Positions 1-7,295 of a DNA stretch of 14,597 nucleotides are shown one piece after another. Numbering within the stretch: position 1 is the first letter of the stretch; every line of letters begins with the position of its first letter. This stretch comes from CAZBPZ01 sp964493955 (lineage in GTDB: Bacteria > Chloroflexota > Dehalococcoidia > Dehalococcoidales > Fen-1064). A program made the position numbers and the translations under genes. The notes under the pieces were generated by a model. The model ran no database searches. It had not been told where the DNA came from and saw only the letters and a list, made by a program, of their open reading frames with translations. The stretch is from positions 1 through 14,597 of the forward strand of contig CAZBPZ010000041.1 in NCBI GenBank assembly GCA_964493955.1, in the 5' to 3' direction.

Positions 1-58
1 TCTGCCGGCCGACAATGGCTACAATTGCGCTTTTCCCTGAGCCTGTCGCCGCTGTCAT
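1..58 (-). CDS. der: GTPase Der (EngA), N-terminal fragment cut by window edge
   Basis: Reading the minus strand from the ATG at 58 gives 19 residues, MTAATGSGKSAIVAIVGRQ, before the window ends. IVAIVGRQ is the usual start of the first G domain of Der, where the P-loop (NVGKST) would follow immediately outside the window. Der is a double-GTPase that helps assemble the 50S ribosomal subunit. A GAGG lies a few bases before the ATG. The gene starts 38 nt downstream of the argF stop on the same strand, so the two are probably co-transcribed. The identification rests on a short stretch; another P-loop GTPase such as Era or MnmE is possible but fits less well. Confidence 0.6.
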   Translation of the reverse strand, partial: MTAATGSGKSAIVAIVGRQ

Positions 59-96
59 GGTGGCCTCATCGGGCGGGGGGCAGGGGGCAGTAGCTA

Positions 97-1017
97 TCAT
101 GGCCGCCGGCCGAGCAGCTCAACCAGCAGCGCCTTCTGGGCGTGCAGCCGGTTCTCCGCCTGGTCAAACACCACCGACCAGTGGCTTTCCAGCATCCCCT
201 CGGATATTTCCTCGCCGTGGTGGGCCGGCAGGTCGTGCAGGAAGATGGCGTCGGCCGTTGCCAGGGACATCAGCCCGGGGTTGACCTGGTAGCCCCGGAA
301 GGCATGGCGGCGGGCCTCGCTCTCTGCTTCCTGCCCCATGCTTGTCCAGACGTCGGTATAGACCACGTCCGCCCCGGCCACCGCCTGCTTCGGGTCATCC
401 GTAACCACAACCCGGGCGCCGCTGCGGCGGGTGTACTCGTTGGCCAGCCGCTGTACTTCCTGGCCGGGGCCGTACCCGGCCGGCGAGGCAAGGCGGAACT
501 CCATGCCCGTCAGGGCGGCCGCCAGCATCAGGCTGTTGGCAACGTTATTGGCATCGCCAACGTAGGCCAGCTTCAGCCCGGCCAGCCTTCCTTTCTTCTC
601 GTAGATTGTCAGGAGGTCGGCCAGGGCCTGGCAGGGGTGTTCCGCGTCGGAAAGGGCGTTTATCACGGGCACGCTGGCGTGGCGGGCCAGCTCCACCACG
701 GTGGCGTGGGCAAAGGTGCGGGCCGCGATGGCGTCCACGTAGCGGCTGAGGACACGGGCCACATCGGCCACCGGCTCGCGCTGGCCCAGCCCCACCTCGG
801 CCGGGGAAAGGTAGATGGCCTCCCCGCCGAGCTGCCGCATCGCTACCTCGAAGCTGACGCGGGTACGCAGCGACGGCTTTTCGAAGAGCAGCGCCAGCGT
901 CCTGCCCCCAAACCGGGCCGGGGCCGGGCCGGCCTTCAGCCGGGCCGCCTGCGCGATGAAGGCGGCTAAATCGCCGCTGGCGAAACCGGCTATCGATAAC
1001 AGGTCTTTGCCTTCCAT
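97..1017 (-). CDS. argF: Ornithine carbamoyltransferase
   Basis: 306 residues, the normal length for the family. The enzyme transfers the carbamoyl group from carbamoyl phosphate to ornithine, giving citrulline in arginine biosynthesis (cytosolic, usually a trimer). The carbamoyl phosphate site is seen as KPSLRTR (47-53, family form STRTR) and HPCQ (127-130). The ornithine side has DVWTSMGQE (222-230), and the C-terminal ENRLHAQKA carries the late arginine. The usual HCLP motif reads HDLP here (261-264), so the ornithine-binding Cys is Asp262. The ATG at 1017 is preceded by a strong GGAGGAG about 9 nt upstream and by an extended -10 (TGCTATACT). The gene stands upstream of der; no other arginine gene is in view. 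SMG-type ornithine loop and length favour OTC over aspartate carbamoyltransferase. Confidence 0.95.
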   Translation of the reverse strand: MEGKDLLSIAGFASGDLAAFIAQAARLKAGPAPARFGGRTLALLFEKPSLRTRVSFEVAMRQLGGEAIYLSPAEVGLGQREPVADVARVLSRYVDAIAARTFAHATVVELARHASVPVINALSDAEHPCQALADLLTIYEKKGRLAGLKLAYVGDANNVANSLMLAAALTGMEFRLASPAGYGPGQEVQRLANEYTRRSGARVVVTDDPKQAVAGADVVYTDVWTSMGQEAESEARRHAFRGYQVNPGLMSLATADAIFLHDLPAHHGEEISEGMLESHWSVVFDQAENRLHAQKALLVELLGRRP

Positions 1018-1044
1018 GGGGGTCCGCTCCTCCGTGATAGACCC

Positions 1045-1050
1045 AGTATA
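1045..1050 (-). promoter_or_regulatory. Extended -10 promoter of argF
   Basis: On the minus strand the sequence CGTGCTATACT gives a -10 TATACT preceded by TGC (extended -10). A predicted start near 1038 leaves a leader of about 20 nt containing the GGAGGAG ribosome binding site. No good -35 hexamer is seen 16-18 nt upstream. Confidence 0.6.
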
Positions 1051-1127
1051 GCACGAACAGGCGGCACCGTGCTCTTTATGTTAGCTTGCGTCCGGTGCGG
1101 GGACTGGCGGCCGGGCTGGTAATGGCC

Positions 1128-1133
1128 TACAAT
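1128..1133 (+). promoter_or_regulatory. Possible -10 (TACAAT) for the DUF4342 operon
   Basis: TACAAT lies 31 nt before the ATG at 1165, with the AGGAGG ribosome binding site between. No convincing -35 and no TGn extension are visible, so this is weaker than the other promoters in the window. It is the only candidate found ahead of the three plus-strand genes at 1165-2585. Confidence 0.35.
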
Positions 1134-1164
1134 TGGTATGCCGGGCCCCGGCAGGAGGCTAGTT

Positions 1165-1437
1165 ATGACAATCGAGCGGTTCACGATAGCTGGTAACCAG
1201 GTGCTGGAGAAGCTCAAGCAGCTGGTACGTGAAGGTAACATCCGGCGGGTGCGGTTGCTCCACAACGAGCGCACCATCCTGGAGATTCCACTGACCATCG
1301 GCGCTCCGGCGGTGGCTATTACCATCATGGCCGCCCCGCTGCTGGCGGCGGTGGGAGCGTTTGCCGCGCTGGTAACGGAGTGCACCATCGAGGTCGAGAG
1401 GGTAGAGCCGGGTGGGCCAGGACCGCGGGAGCGCTGA
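1165..1437 (+). CDS. DUF4342 domain protein
   Basis: 90 residues from the ATG at 1165, chosen because AGGAGG (1153-1158) sits 6 nt before it; an in-frame ATG at 1138 has no such site. The protein matches the DUF4342 pattern: an N-terminal helix with VLEKLKQLVREGN, then RRVRLLHNERTILEIPLTIG, then a hydrophobic Ala-rich stretch (about 42-70) ending AALVTECTIEVE. The hydrophobic stretch could be membrane-associated or buried. The function of the family is not known to me; in other proteins the domain sometimes follows a UBA-like helix. The next gene overlaps its 3' end by 26 nt, suggesting translational coupling. Confidence 0.8.
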   Translation: MTIERFTIAGNQVLEKLKQLVREGNIRRVRLLHNERTILEIPLTIGAPAVAITIMAAPLLAAVGAFAALVTECTIEVERVEPGGPGPRER

Positions 1438-1894
1438 AGCGCAGCCCCCCCGGGCGGCCGGTGGCACCTACGTGCTTCTGCTCGAGGTGCCCCGGGCGCT
1501 GACCATCCCGGTGGGCCGGCTCGGCCCGGTGGAGTTTGCGGCCGGCCGCTATGCCTACGTGGGCTCGGCCCTGGGCGGGCTTGCGGGCCGCCTGGGGCGC
1601 CACCTGCGCCGTGAGAAGCGGCGGCACTGGCATATCGACTACCTGCTGGAGCGGGCCGGGGTGGTGGGGGTGATAGTGGCGCAGACCGGCGAGAGGCTGG
1701 AGTGCGAGGTGGCCCGGGCGCTGGGGGAGCGGTACGAGGTGGTGCCCCGTTTCGGGGCGAGCGACTGCCGCTGCCCCGGCCACCTCTTCCGGGGCGATGA
1801 CGGCTTGAAGGCGGCGGTTGAGAGCATCATGCGGGGGCTGGGGCTGGAGCCGGGACTGTGGGCCAGGCAGCTACCGGGCAGGGTGAGCGCTTAG
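1412..1894 (+). CDS. DUF123 / GIY-YIG-like nuclease-family protein
   Basis: 160 residues starting at a GTG inside the preceding gene. GTYVLLLEV (18-26) and GRYAYVGSA (45-53) correspond to the GIY and YIG strands, followed by an Arg-rich helix GRLGRHLRREKRRHWHIDYL (59-78) and a C-terminal ASDCRCPGHLF (117-126), all typical of DUF123 (COG1833). DUF123 domains are sometimes fused or adjacent to endonuclease III; here the domain stands alone. A nuclease role is inferred from fold similarity; no activity can be read from the sequence. There is no strong ribosome binding site, which fits coupling to the upstream gene. The first 16 residues are outside the domain and the true start is uncertain. Confidence 0.85.
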   Translation: MGQDRGSAEAQPPRAAGGTYVLLLEVPRALTIPVGRLGPVEFAAGRYAYVGSALGGLAGRLGRHLRREKRRHWHIDYLLERAGVVGVIVAQTGERLECEVARALGERYEVVPRFGASDCRCPGHLFRGDDGLKAAVESIMRGLGLEPGLWARQLPGRVSA

Positions 1895-1980
1895 TTTGGT
1901 TATGGAAATCATGCTATTGGATACGTCGTTACCTATGTCGTGAGCGCCTGGTTTAGTTATGGAAATCATCTTGGTACGTC
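1883..1980 (+). repeat. Diverged tandem duplication spanning a gene junction
   Basis: Two direct copies, 1883-1927 and 1940-1980, spaced by 57 nt (19 codons). Both begin GTGAGCGC and contain GTTATGGAAATCAT; over the first 30 nt only three positions differ. After that the first copy has about four extra bases but both end TACGTC. Copy 1 contains the stop of the DUF123 gene and a decoy start (ATG 1902) that reads MEIMLLDTSLPMS and stops at 1943. Copy 2 carries the real start of the phosphatase (MEIILVRHG). The first copy is a broken duplicate of the phosphatase start. Confidence 0.85.
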
Positions 1981-2585
1981 ACGGTCAGACGGCCCTGAAC
2001 GCGGCGCGGACCTTCCGCGGGCGTCTTGACGTGGGGCTGGATGAAACGGGCCGGCGGCAGGCGGCGGCGCTGGGGGCGTACCTGGCGCCGAGGCCGCTGG
2101 AGGCGGTCTATTCCAGTCCCCTGCGGCGTGCCACCGAGACCGCCCGGGCAATTGCCCGGCCCCACGGCCTGAGGGTCAGGCGGCTGGATGGCCTGCTGGA
2201 CATGGACTTCGGCCAGTGGCAGGGGCTGACCGCCGATGAGGTGAGGCACCGTTACCCGCAGGCCTACGCTGACTGGCTGTCGGCCCCGCACCGGGTGCGG
2301 GTGCCGGGCGGGGAGGGACTGGCCGAGGTGAGGCAGCGGGCCGTGCCGGCGGTGGGGGCCGTGGTCAGCCGGCACAGCGGGGCGGTGGTGCTGGTCTCAC
2401 ACCGGGTGGTGCTGAAGGTGCTGGTCTGTGCCCTGCTCGGGCTGGACAGCTCCCATTTCTGGAATATCCGCCTTGACACCTGCGGGCTTACCACCTTCAG
2501 CTATCAGGACGGGCGCTATGTCCTCGCCGGTCATAACGACACGTCCTTCCTGGAAGGACCGGGGCAGGGGCTACCCGATTTCTAG
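1959..2585 (+). CDS. Histidine phosphatase family protein (phosphoglycerate mutase-like)
   Basis: 208 residues. The phosphate pocket is visible: VRHGQT with catalytic His8 and Arg7, YSSPLRRATETA with Arg56, and VSHRVV with His148. The usual acidic residue before the DFG.W.G motif is Asp81 rather than Glu (LDMDFGQWQGL). This pattern fits small broad-specificity phosphatases related to CobC (alpha-ribazole phosphatase) and GpmB/PhoE; no cobalamin gene is nearby, so the substrate is open. The start is at the second copy of a tandem duplication and has no clear ribosome binding site, so it may rely on translation from upstream. Its stop overlaps the stop of the opposing ATPase gene in a shared CTAG. 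Confidence 0.9.
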   Translation: MEIILVRHGQTALNAARTFRGRLDVGLDETGRRQAAALGAYLAPRPLEAVYSSPLRRATETARAIARPHGLRVRRLDGLLDMDFGQWQGLTADEVRHRYPQAYADWLSAPHRVRVPGGEGLAEVRQRAVPAVGAVVSRHSGAVVLVSHRVVLKVLVCALLGLDSSHFWNIRLDTCGLTTFSYQDGRYVLAGHNDTSFLEGPGQGLPDF

Positions 2586-3523
2586 AGGCGGGCCAGCTGG
2601 CGGTCACCCTCGTCGGCGAAGAGGTGCGCCTCAATCTGCCGCAGGCGCTCCAGCCCCTTTATCTCGTGGGGGAACCACGGCAGCTCAACGATGCGCATCA
2701 GGCTGCCGTAGCTGCGGTGAATGGTCTCAAGGTATCCCTGCTGCTGCTCGGCCCGGGCCGCCAGGAAGTCCGACCCGCCGATTTCCTTGATGACGTTGTT
2801 GACGACGAGCCGGCTGGGGTGGAAGCCGAAACGGGCCATCTCTTCAAGGATGCCGTCGAGCTGCTGCACCGCCAGCGCCTCCGGGATGGTGACAATGTTG
2901 AACTCCACTGCCTGCCGCAGGAACTCCATGTCCCGGGCAGAGAGCTCCTCCCAGCCCCGGAGGATGTCCAGCACCGGCCGGCGGGTCTGGCTGCCGAGCT
3001 TGAGTTTCGAGTAGATGCGGGGTGCCGGGCGCAGGTGCTCGCGCAGCATGGCCGGGGTCTCCAGCAGGCCCAGCGTCTGCCCCAGCGGGGCCGTGTCCCA
3101 GACGATGTGCTGGTAGACGCCCCCCTCACACAGCTCGCGGATGTAGTCCACCATGAACTCATCGTGCAGGCCGGGCAGGATGGAGGTCACAAAGTAGCAG
3201 AAGTCATCGTACTGCACGTCCACGAAGGAGGAGAAGACCTCGTACATCTCGGGGCCAAACTTGCGGTCCCACATCTGGCGCACCTCGGCCTGGCCCAGCT
3301 CCGATAGCTGCAGGTTACCGGTCACCTGTGCCGGTTTGGTGGCGGGGTCAACCTCGAAGATGTGGGCCAGCGAGGGGGTGGGGTCGGTCGAGATGATGAG
3401 GGTATCGCCCCCGAGCCGGGAGTGGTGCAGGGCGGTGGCGCCGGCACAGGTGGTCTTGCCCACCCCACCCTTGCCGGCGAACATGGTAACGTGCCTGGTG
3501 TGCTGGTGCTGTATCAGCTCCAT
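2582..3523 (-). CDS. ArsA/Get3-family ATPase
   Basis: 313 residues with one ATPase domain. A deviant Walker A, GKGGVGKT (17-24, with the signature lysine Lys18), TDPTPS (46-51, switch I-like), DTAPLGQT (143-150, family DTAPTGHT, switch II) and LVVNNVI identify the ArsA/TRC40 class of SIMIBI ATPases. The protein has only three cysteines (26, 109, 132). It therefore lacks the CxxC zinc motif of eukaryotic Get3 and a full arsenite-binding cysteine triad, so neither arsenite pumping nor canonical tail-anchor targeting can be assigned. No arsB or arsR is near. It starts 23 nt after the crotonase stop with a GAGGGG just before the ATG, so the two form an operon. A client-handling or membrane-associated role is inference. 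Confidence 0.9.
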   Translation of the reverse strand: MELIQHQHTRHVTMFAGKGGVGKTTCAGATALHHSRLGGDTLIISTDPTPSLAHIFEVDPATKPAQVTGNLQLSELGQAEVRQMWDRKFGPEMYEVFSSFVDVQYDDFCYFVTSILPGLHDEFMVDYIRELCEGGVYQHIVWDTAPLGQTLGLLETPAMLREHLRPAPRIYSKLKLGSQTRRPVLDILRGWEELSARDMEFLRQAVEFNIVTIPEALAVQQLDGILEEMARFGFHPSRLVVNNVIKEIGGSDFLAARAEQQQGYLETIHRSYGSLMRIVELPWFPHEIKGLERLRQIEAHLFADEGDRQLARL

Positions 3524-3546
3524 TTGCCCCTCGGGCGTTCCGGCGG

Positions 3547-4296
3547 CTACCGCTTCAGGAAGCGCGCCATAATCTGCTTTCGCTCCTCGGTGTCAAAGAG
3601 GTGGCACAGCAGCAGCGTCTCCCAGTTGATGGCGGCCTGGTGGTCCATGTTGATGACGTTGAGGTAGGACTGCTTGGCCTTCTCCAGGGCCGCCCGTGGC
3701 TTGGCCACGAACCTGGCCGCCAGGGCGCGTGCCTCGCTCATGAGGTCGGCGGTCCTGACAACCTTGTCCACCAGGCCGATGCGGTAGGCCTCCTGCACGT
3801 CGATGATGTCGCAGGTCAGGCCCAGGTACTTGGCCCGGCTCAGGCCCACCAGCCGCCAGAGCCGGTCGATACCGGGCGAGAGGTGGACGTTTACTTCCAG
3901 CTGGCCGAACCGGGCTGTCTCCGAGGCAATGCGGAAGTCGCAGGAGACGGCCAGGTCAAACCCGCCGGCCAGGGCATAACCGCTGACGGCGGCGATGGTG
4001 GGCACGCGGAAGTTGTATATCTTCTCCAGGGTGATGTTGTAGCCGGAGTTCCAGAAGGGGAAGGTGTCCTCCGGCTTGAAGTCCATCATGGCGGCGATGT
4101 CCATCCCGGCGCAGAAGACCTGCTCCCCGCCGGTGATGATAAGGGCGGCGATTTCGGCATCGGCCGAGGCGTCATCCAGGCAGGTGCGGAGCTCGGCGAA
4201 GACCTGCGGGCTGAGGGGGTTTCGTTTTTCGGGGCGGTTGAGGGTGATGGTGGCGATACCTTCACTCTTGTCATACTTGAGTGTCTCGAGCTTCAT
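3547..4296 (-). CDS. Enoyl-CoA hydratase/isomerase (crotonase) family protein
   Basis: 249 residues from the ATG at 4296, preferred over an upstream in-frame start at 4341 because GGGAGG lies about 8 nt ahead. LNRPEKRNPLS and CAGMDIAAM (oxyanion hole) and GYALAGGFDLA (second oxyanion segment) are classic crotonase features. Of the two glutamates used by true hydratases, the first position is Asp114 (GGFDLA) and the second is kept as Glu134 (FGQLEVNV). Exact chemistry on the acyl-CoA (hydration, isomerisation or other) cannot be read with confidence. It is first in an operon with the ArsA-like ATPase. A promoter with TTGACC and TGCTAGTCT lies upstream, divergent from polA. Confidence 0.9.
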   Translation of the reverse strand: MKLETLKYDKSEGIATITLNRPEKRNPLSPQVFAELRTCLDDASADAEIAALIITGGEQVFCAGMDIAAMMDFKPEDTFPFWNSGYNITLEKIYNFRVPTIAAVSGYALAGGFDLAVSCDFRIASETARFGQLEVNVHLSPGIDRLWRLVGLSRAKYLGLTCDIIDVQEAYRIGLVDKVVRTADLMSEARALAARFVAKPRAALEKAKQSYLNVINMDHQAAINWETLLLCHLFDTEERKQIMARFLKR

Positions 4297-4368
4297 GGGC
4301 ACAACCTCCCGCCGGGAGTACTCGCGGGGAACGTCTGCCACCGGGTGGGCCGGGCAGAGGCCCTTTTC

Positions 4369-4398
4369 AGACTAGCACTTTGGGCGGGTGAGGGTCAA
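4369..4398 (-). promoter_or_regulatory. Promoter of the crotonase-ArsA operon
   Basis: On the minus strand TTGACC (4393-4398) is followed after 18 nt by TAGTCT (4369-4374) with a TGC extension (GTGCTAGTCT). The -35 is near consensus and the -10 is weak. The predicted start near 4362 gives a leader of about 65 nt. The element is divergent from the polA promoter 60 bp away. Confidence 0.5.
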
Positions 4399-4430
4399 AG
4401 AGGGGGTAAGGGGCGCCCCTGCCCCCTCCG

Positions 4431-4439
4431 TGCTATAAT
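4431..4439 (+). promoter_or_regulatory. Extended -10 promoter of polA (predicted leaderless)
   Basis: CCGTGCTATAAT gives a perfect TATAAT (4434-4439) with TG at 4431-4432. The spacing puts transcription start at about 4446, which is the A of the polA ATG. There is no Shine-Dalgarno between the element and the ATG (only ACCCCC), and no recognisable -35. Confidence 0.7.
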
Positions 4440-4445
4440 ACCCCC

Positions 4446-7169
4446 ATGAGCAGGCCCCGCCTCGTGCTCTTTGACGGCAATAACCTGGTGCACCGCGCCT
4501 ACCACGCCATGAAGGCACGCCCCCCCATGACCACCCGCCACGGCGAGGTCACCACCGCCGTGCGCGTCTTCGCCTCCATGCTGCTCAAGGCCCTGGAAGA
4601 CCTCCGGCCCGACTACTGGGCAATCGCCTTCGATACGCGCGTGCCCACCTTCCGCCACGAGATGTACGAGGCCTACAAGGCGCAGCGCCCGGAGACACCG
4701 GACGAGCTGGTGCGGCAGATGGTGCGGGTGCACCAGCTGGTGGAAGCCTTTAACATGCCCGCCTACGAGGTTGACGGCTACGAGGCGGACGATGTCCTCG
4801 GCACGCTGGCCCGCCAGGCCGCTGGCCAGGGGGTCGATACCGTGATAGTCACCGGTGACGCCGACACGATGCAGCTCGTCGGGCCGGGGGTGAGCGTGCT
4901 CTACCCGAGCCCCCTCGGCACCTTCAGCCAGGCCAGCTTCTTCGATGCGGCGGCGGTGGAGAAGAAGTACGGCGTGGCCCCGCAGTACATCCCGGACCTG
5001 AAGGCCCTCCAGGGGGACCCCTCGGACAACATCCCGGGGGTACCCGGCATTGGCAGCAAGACAGCCGCCAGCCTCATTCGGCAGTTCGGCGGGCTGGAAG
5101 ACATTTACCGGCACATCGACGAGGTGGAGCCACCCCGCATCCGGGACATCCTGCGCCAGAACGAGGCGGCGGCGCGCCAGGGTAAGGAGCTGGCCACGAT
5201 TGTCACCGCTGCGCCGGTGGAGCTTGACCTGGAGCGGTGCCGCACCAGCCGCTACGACCGTGCCCGTATCACCGAGCTTTTCCGCGAGCTTGAGTTCAAC
5301 GCCCTGCTGGCCCGCCTGCCGGAGGGCGGGGACACCGGGGCCGCCGTGGAGGTGGGCACTGGCCCGCCCCCCGCCGGTAACTACCACACCGTGGCTACCA
5401 CCGAGGCCCTGGAGCAGCTTGTGAGCCGCCTCGGCGGGGCGGGTGCCTTTGCCCTTGACACCGAGACCACCGGCCCGAGCGCCATGAAGGACAAACTGGT
5501 GGGGCTTTCCTTCAGCCCGGCCCCGGGCGAGGCCTACTACGTGCCGGTGGGCCACGAGTTGCTGGACACGGTACAGCAACTTCCCCTGGCCCAGGTGCTG
5601 GAACGGTTACGGCCGCTGCTGGCGGATGCCACCGTTACCAAGGTAACCCACAACGGCAAGTTTGACATGATAGTCATGGCCGAGGCCGGGGCCGAGGTCA
5701 ACGGCGTGGCCAGCGATACCATGATAGCCGCCTACCTGCTCAGTGAGAGGGCCCTCAACCTCAAGGCACTGGCCTTCCAGCGCCTGGGCATCGAGATGAC
5801 CCCTATCAGCGAGCTCATCGGCAGCGGTAAGAAGCAGGTCTCCATGGCCCAGGTACCGATTGAGCGTGTTGCCGCTTACGCCTGCGCCGACGCCGATATG
5901 ACTCTCCGACTTAATGAGGTGCTGCTGCCGCAGCTGAAGGCCGAGGGGCAGTGGCAGCTCTACACCGGGGTAGAGGTGCCACTGGTGCCGGTGCTGGTGC
6001 ACATGGAGAGGAGCGGTATCGCCCTGGACCGGGCGCGGCTGCAGGAGCTGGCCGCCCTTCTGGGCGAGAAAATCGCCCGGCTGGAGCGGGAGATTTACGA
6101 GTCGATTGGCTACGAGTTCAACATCAACTCGCCCCGGCAGCTGGCAGAGGTACTCTTCGAGCACCTGAAGCTGCCGGGGGGCCGCCGGAAGGGGGGTAGC
6201 TTCTCCACCGCCGCCGGGGTGCTGGAGGGGCTGCGCGGCACGCACGAGGTGGTGGACTTCATCCTGGACTACCGCCAGCTCACCAAGCTGAAATCCACCT
6301 ACGTTGATGCCCTGCCGGAGATGGTCAACCCCCGCACCGGCCGCCTCCATACCAGCTTCAACCAGACCCGCACTGCCACCGGTCGCCTCTCTTCGAGCGA
6401 CCCCAATCTCCAGAACATCCCGGTGCGCGGCGAGTATGCCCGCGAAATCCGCCGCGCCTTCATTGCCCCGGCTGGCTCGTACCTCTTCGGGGCTGACTAC
6501 TCGCAGATTGACCTGCGTGTGCTGGCGCACCTCTCCGGTGACGAGCGGCTGGTGGCCGCCTTCCGGCACGACGAGGACATTCACGCCGCCACCGCCGCCC
6601 AGCTCTTCGGGGTAGCCCAGGACGAGGTGACACCCGAGATGAGGCGGCTCGCCAAGACGGTGAACTTCGGGGTCATCTACGGGATGAGCGAGTACGGGCT
6701 GGAGCAGGCCACCGAGCTCTCTCGCGAGGAGGCGGCCAGGTTCATCAGCGCCTACTTTGAGAAGTACCCCGGTGTCAGGGCCTACCTGGAGCGTACCAAG
6801 CAGGAGGCCCGGGAGAAGGGCTTTGTGGCCACCATCCTCAACCGCCGCCGTGCCATTCCTGAGATAACGTCCTCCAACCGCCAGGTGCGCGAGGCGGCCG
6901 AGCGTATGGCCATCAACATGCCGGTGCAGGGGACCTCGGCCGACATCATCAAGGTGGCGATGGTACGCCTGTTTGCCGAGATGAAAAAGCGCCGCCTGGC
7001 CAGCCGGATGCTGCTCCAGGTCCACGACGAGCTTGTCTTTGAGGTGCCGCAGGCCGAGCTGCCGGAGATAGCGGAACTTGTGCCGCGTGTCATGGCCTCT
7101 GCCCTGGAGCTTGAGGTGCCGCTCAAGGTGGACTCCAGGACCGGCCGCAACTGGGGGGAGATGGGCTAG
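4446..7169 (+). CDS. polA: DNA polymerase I with 5' nuclease and intact proofreading domain
   Basis: 907 residues, standard length. The N-terminal 5' nuclease shows FDGNNLVHRAYH (9-20), GYEADDVLG, VTGDADTMQLV and GDPSDNIPGVPGIGSKTA. The 3'-5' exonuclease domain keeps its metal-binding residues: LDTETTG (Asp338, Glu340), HNGKFD (Asn403, Asp407) and YACAD (Tyr478, Asp482), so proofreading is probably active, unlike in Thermus or many Gram-positive homologues. The polymerase has motif A DYSQIDLR (Asp684), motif B KTVNFGVIYG (Lys737, Phe741, Tyr745) and motif C VHDELVF (Asp861, Glu862). It fills gaps and removes primers in replication and repair. mutM follows on the same strand 126 nt later, a repair pairing. 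The phenylalanine in motif B is the usual residue that discriminates against dideoxynucleotides. Confidence 0.98.
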   Translation: MSRPRLVLFDGNNLVHRAYHAMKARPPMTTRHGEVTTAVRVFASMLLKALEDLRPDYWAIAFDTRVPTFRHEMYEAYKAQRPETPDELVRQMVRVHQLVEAFNMPAYEVDGYEADDVLGTLARQAAGQGVDTVIVTGDADTMQLVGPGVSVLYPSPLGTFSQASFFDAAAVEKKYGVAPQYIPDLKALQGDPSDNIPGVPGIGSKTAASLIRQFGGLEDIYRHIDEVEPPRIRDILRQNEAAARQGKELATIVTAAPVELDLERCRTSRYDRARITELFRELEFNALLARLPEGGDTGAAVEVGTGPPPAGNYHTVATTEALEQLVSRLGGAGAFALDTETTGPSAMKDKLVGLSFSPAPGEAYYVPVGHELLDTVQQLPLAQVLERLRPLLADATVTKVTHNGKFDMIVMAEAGAEVNGVASDTMIAAYLLSERALNLKALAFQRLGIEMTPISELIGSGKKQVSMAQVPIERVAAYACADADMTLRLNEVLLPQLKAEGQWQLYTGVEVPLVPVLVHMERSGIALDRARLQELAALLGEKIARLEREIYESIGYEFNINSPRQLAEVLFEHLKLPGGRRKGGSFSTAAGVLEGLRGTHEVVDFILDYRQLTKLKSTYVDALPEMVNPRTGRLHTSFNQTRTATGRLSSSDPNLQNIPVRGEYAREIRRAFIAPAGSYLFGADYSQIDLRVLAHLSGDERLVAAFRHDEDIHAATAAQLFGVAQDEVTPEMRRLAKTVNFGVIYGMSEYGLEQATELSREEAARFISAYFEKYPGVRAYLERTKQEAREKGFVATILNRRRAIPEITSSNRQVREAAERMAINMPVQGTSADIIKVAMVRLFAEMKKRRLASRMLLQVHDELVFEVPQAELPEIAELVPRVMASALELEVPLKVDSRTGRNWGEMG

Positions 7170-7295
7170 GGGTGGTGGCACGGCTCGGGCGCCAACCTTA
7201 CACTGCCGGGTTGCTGCGGCCGGGTGGGCCGCTGGGGCCAGCCGGCGCTGCCCTGTGCGGGTGGCCCGGGGCCGGGAGAACTGCGGGGGCGGGGG
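7170..7295 (+). other. GC-rich polA-mutM gap with G-runs before the mutM start
   Basis: The 126-nt gap has a 6-bp hairpin (GCGGCC 7216-7221 with GGCCGC 7227-7232) with no T-tract, and a weak -10-like TACACT (7199-7204). Its last 37 nt hold G-runs at 7259-7261, 7268-7271, 7274-7276, 7285-7289 and 7291-7295, the last touching the ATG. One loop is 8 nt, just outside the strict four-tract quadruplex rule. No normal Shine-Dalgarno is at a good distance. Confidence 0.5.

Noticed and set aside
142..969. Plus-strand open frame of about 275 residues opposite argF
   Set aside because: It is a shadow of argF: His- and Gly-rich low-complexity translation with no family resemblance.
14..1135. Near-identical AATGGCTACAATTG (14-27) and AATGGCCTACAATTG (1121-1135)
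   Set aside because: The first lies inside der coding sequence on the other strand; the match is short with an indel and there is no further flanking similarity.
2582..3523. Arsenite-efflux ATPase (arsA proper)
   Set aside because: It has a single ATPase domain, only three dispersed cysteines and no neighbouring arsenic genes.
4395..7181. Long antisense ORFs (up to about 520 residues) opposite polA
   Set aside because: They mirror the strong G/C third-position bias of polA, lack recognisable domains and ribosome binding sites, and polA is certain on the other strand.
7216..7232. Hairpin in the polA-mutM gap as a terminator
   Set aside because: The stem is only 6 bp and no T-tract follows; in such GC-rich sequence it is expected by chance.
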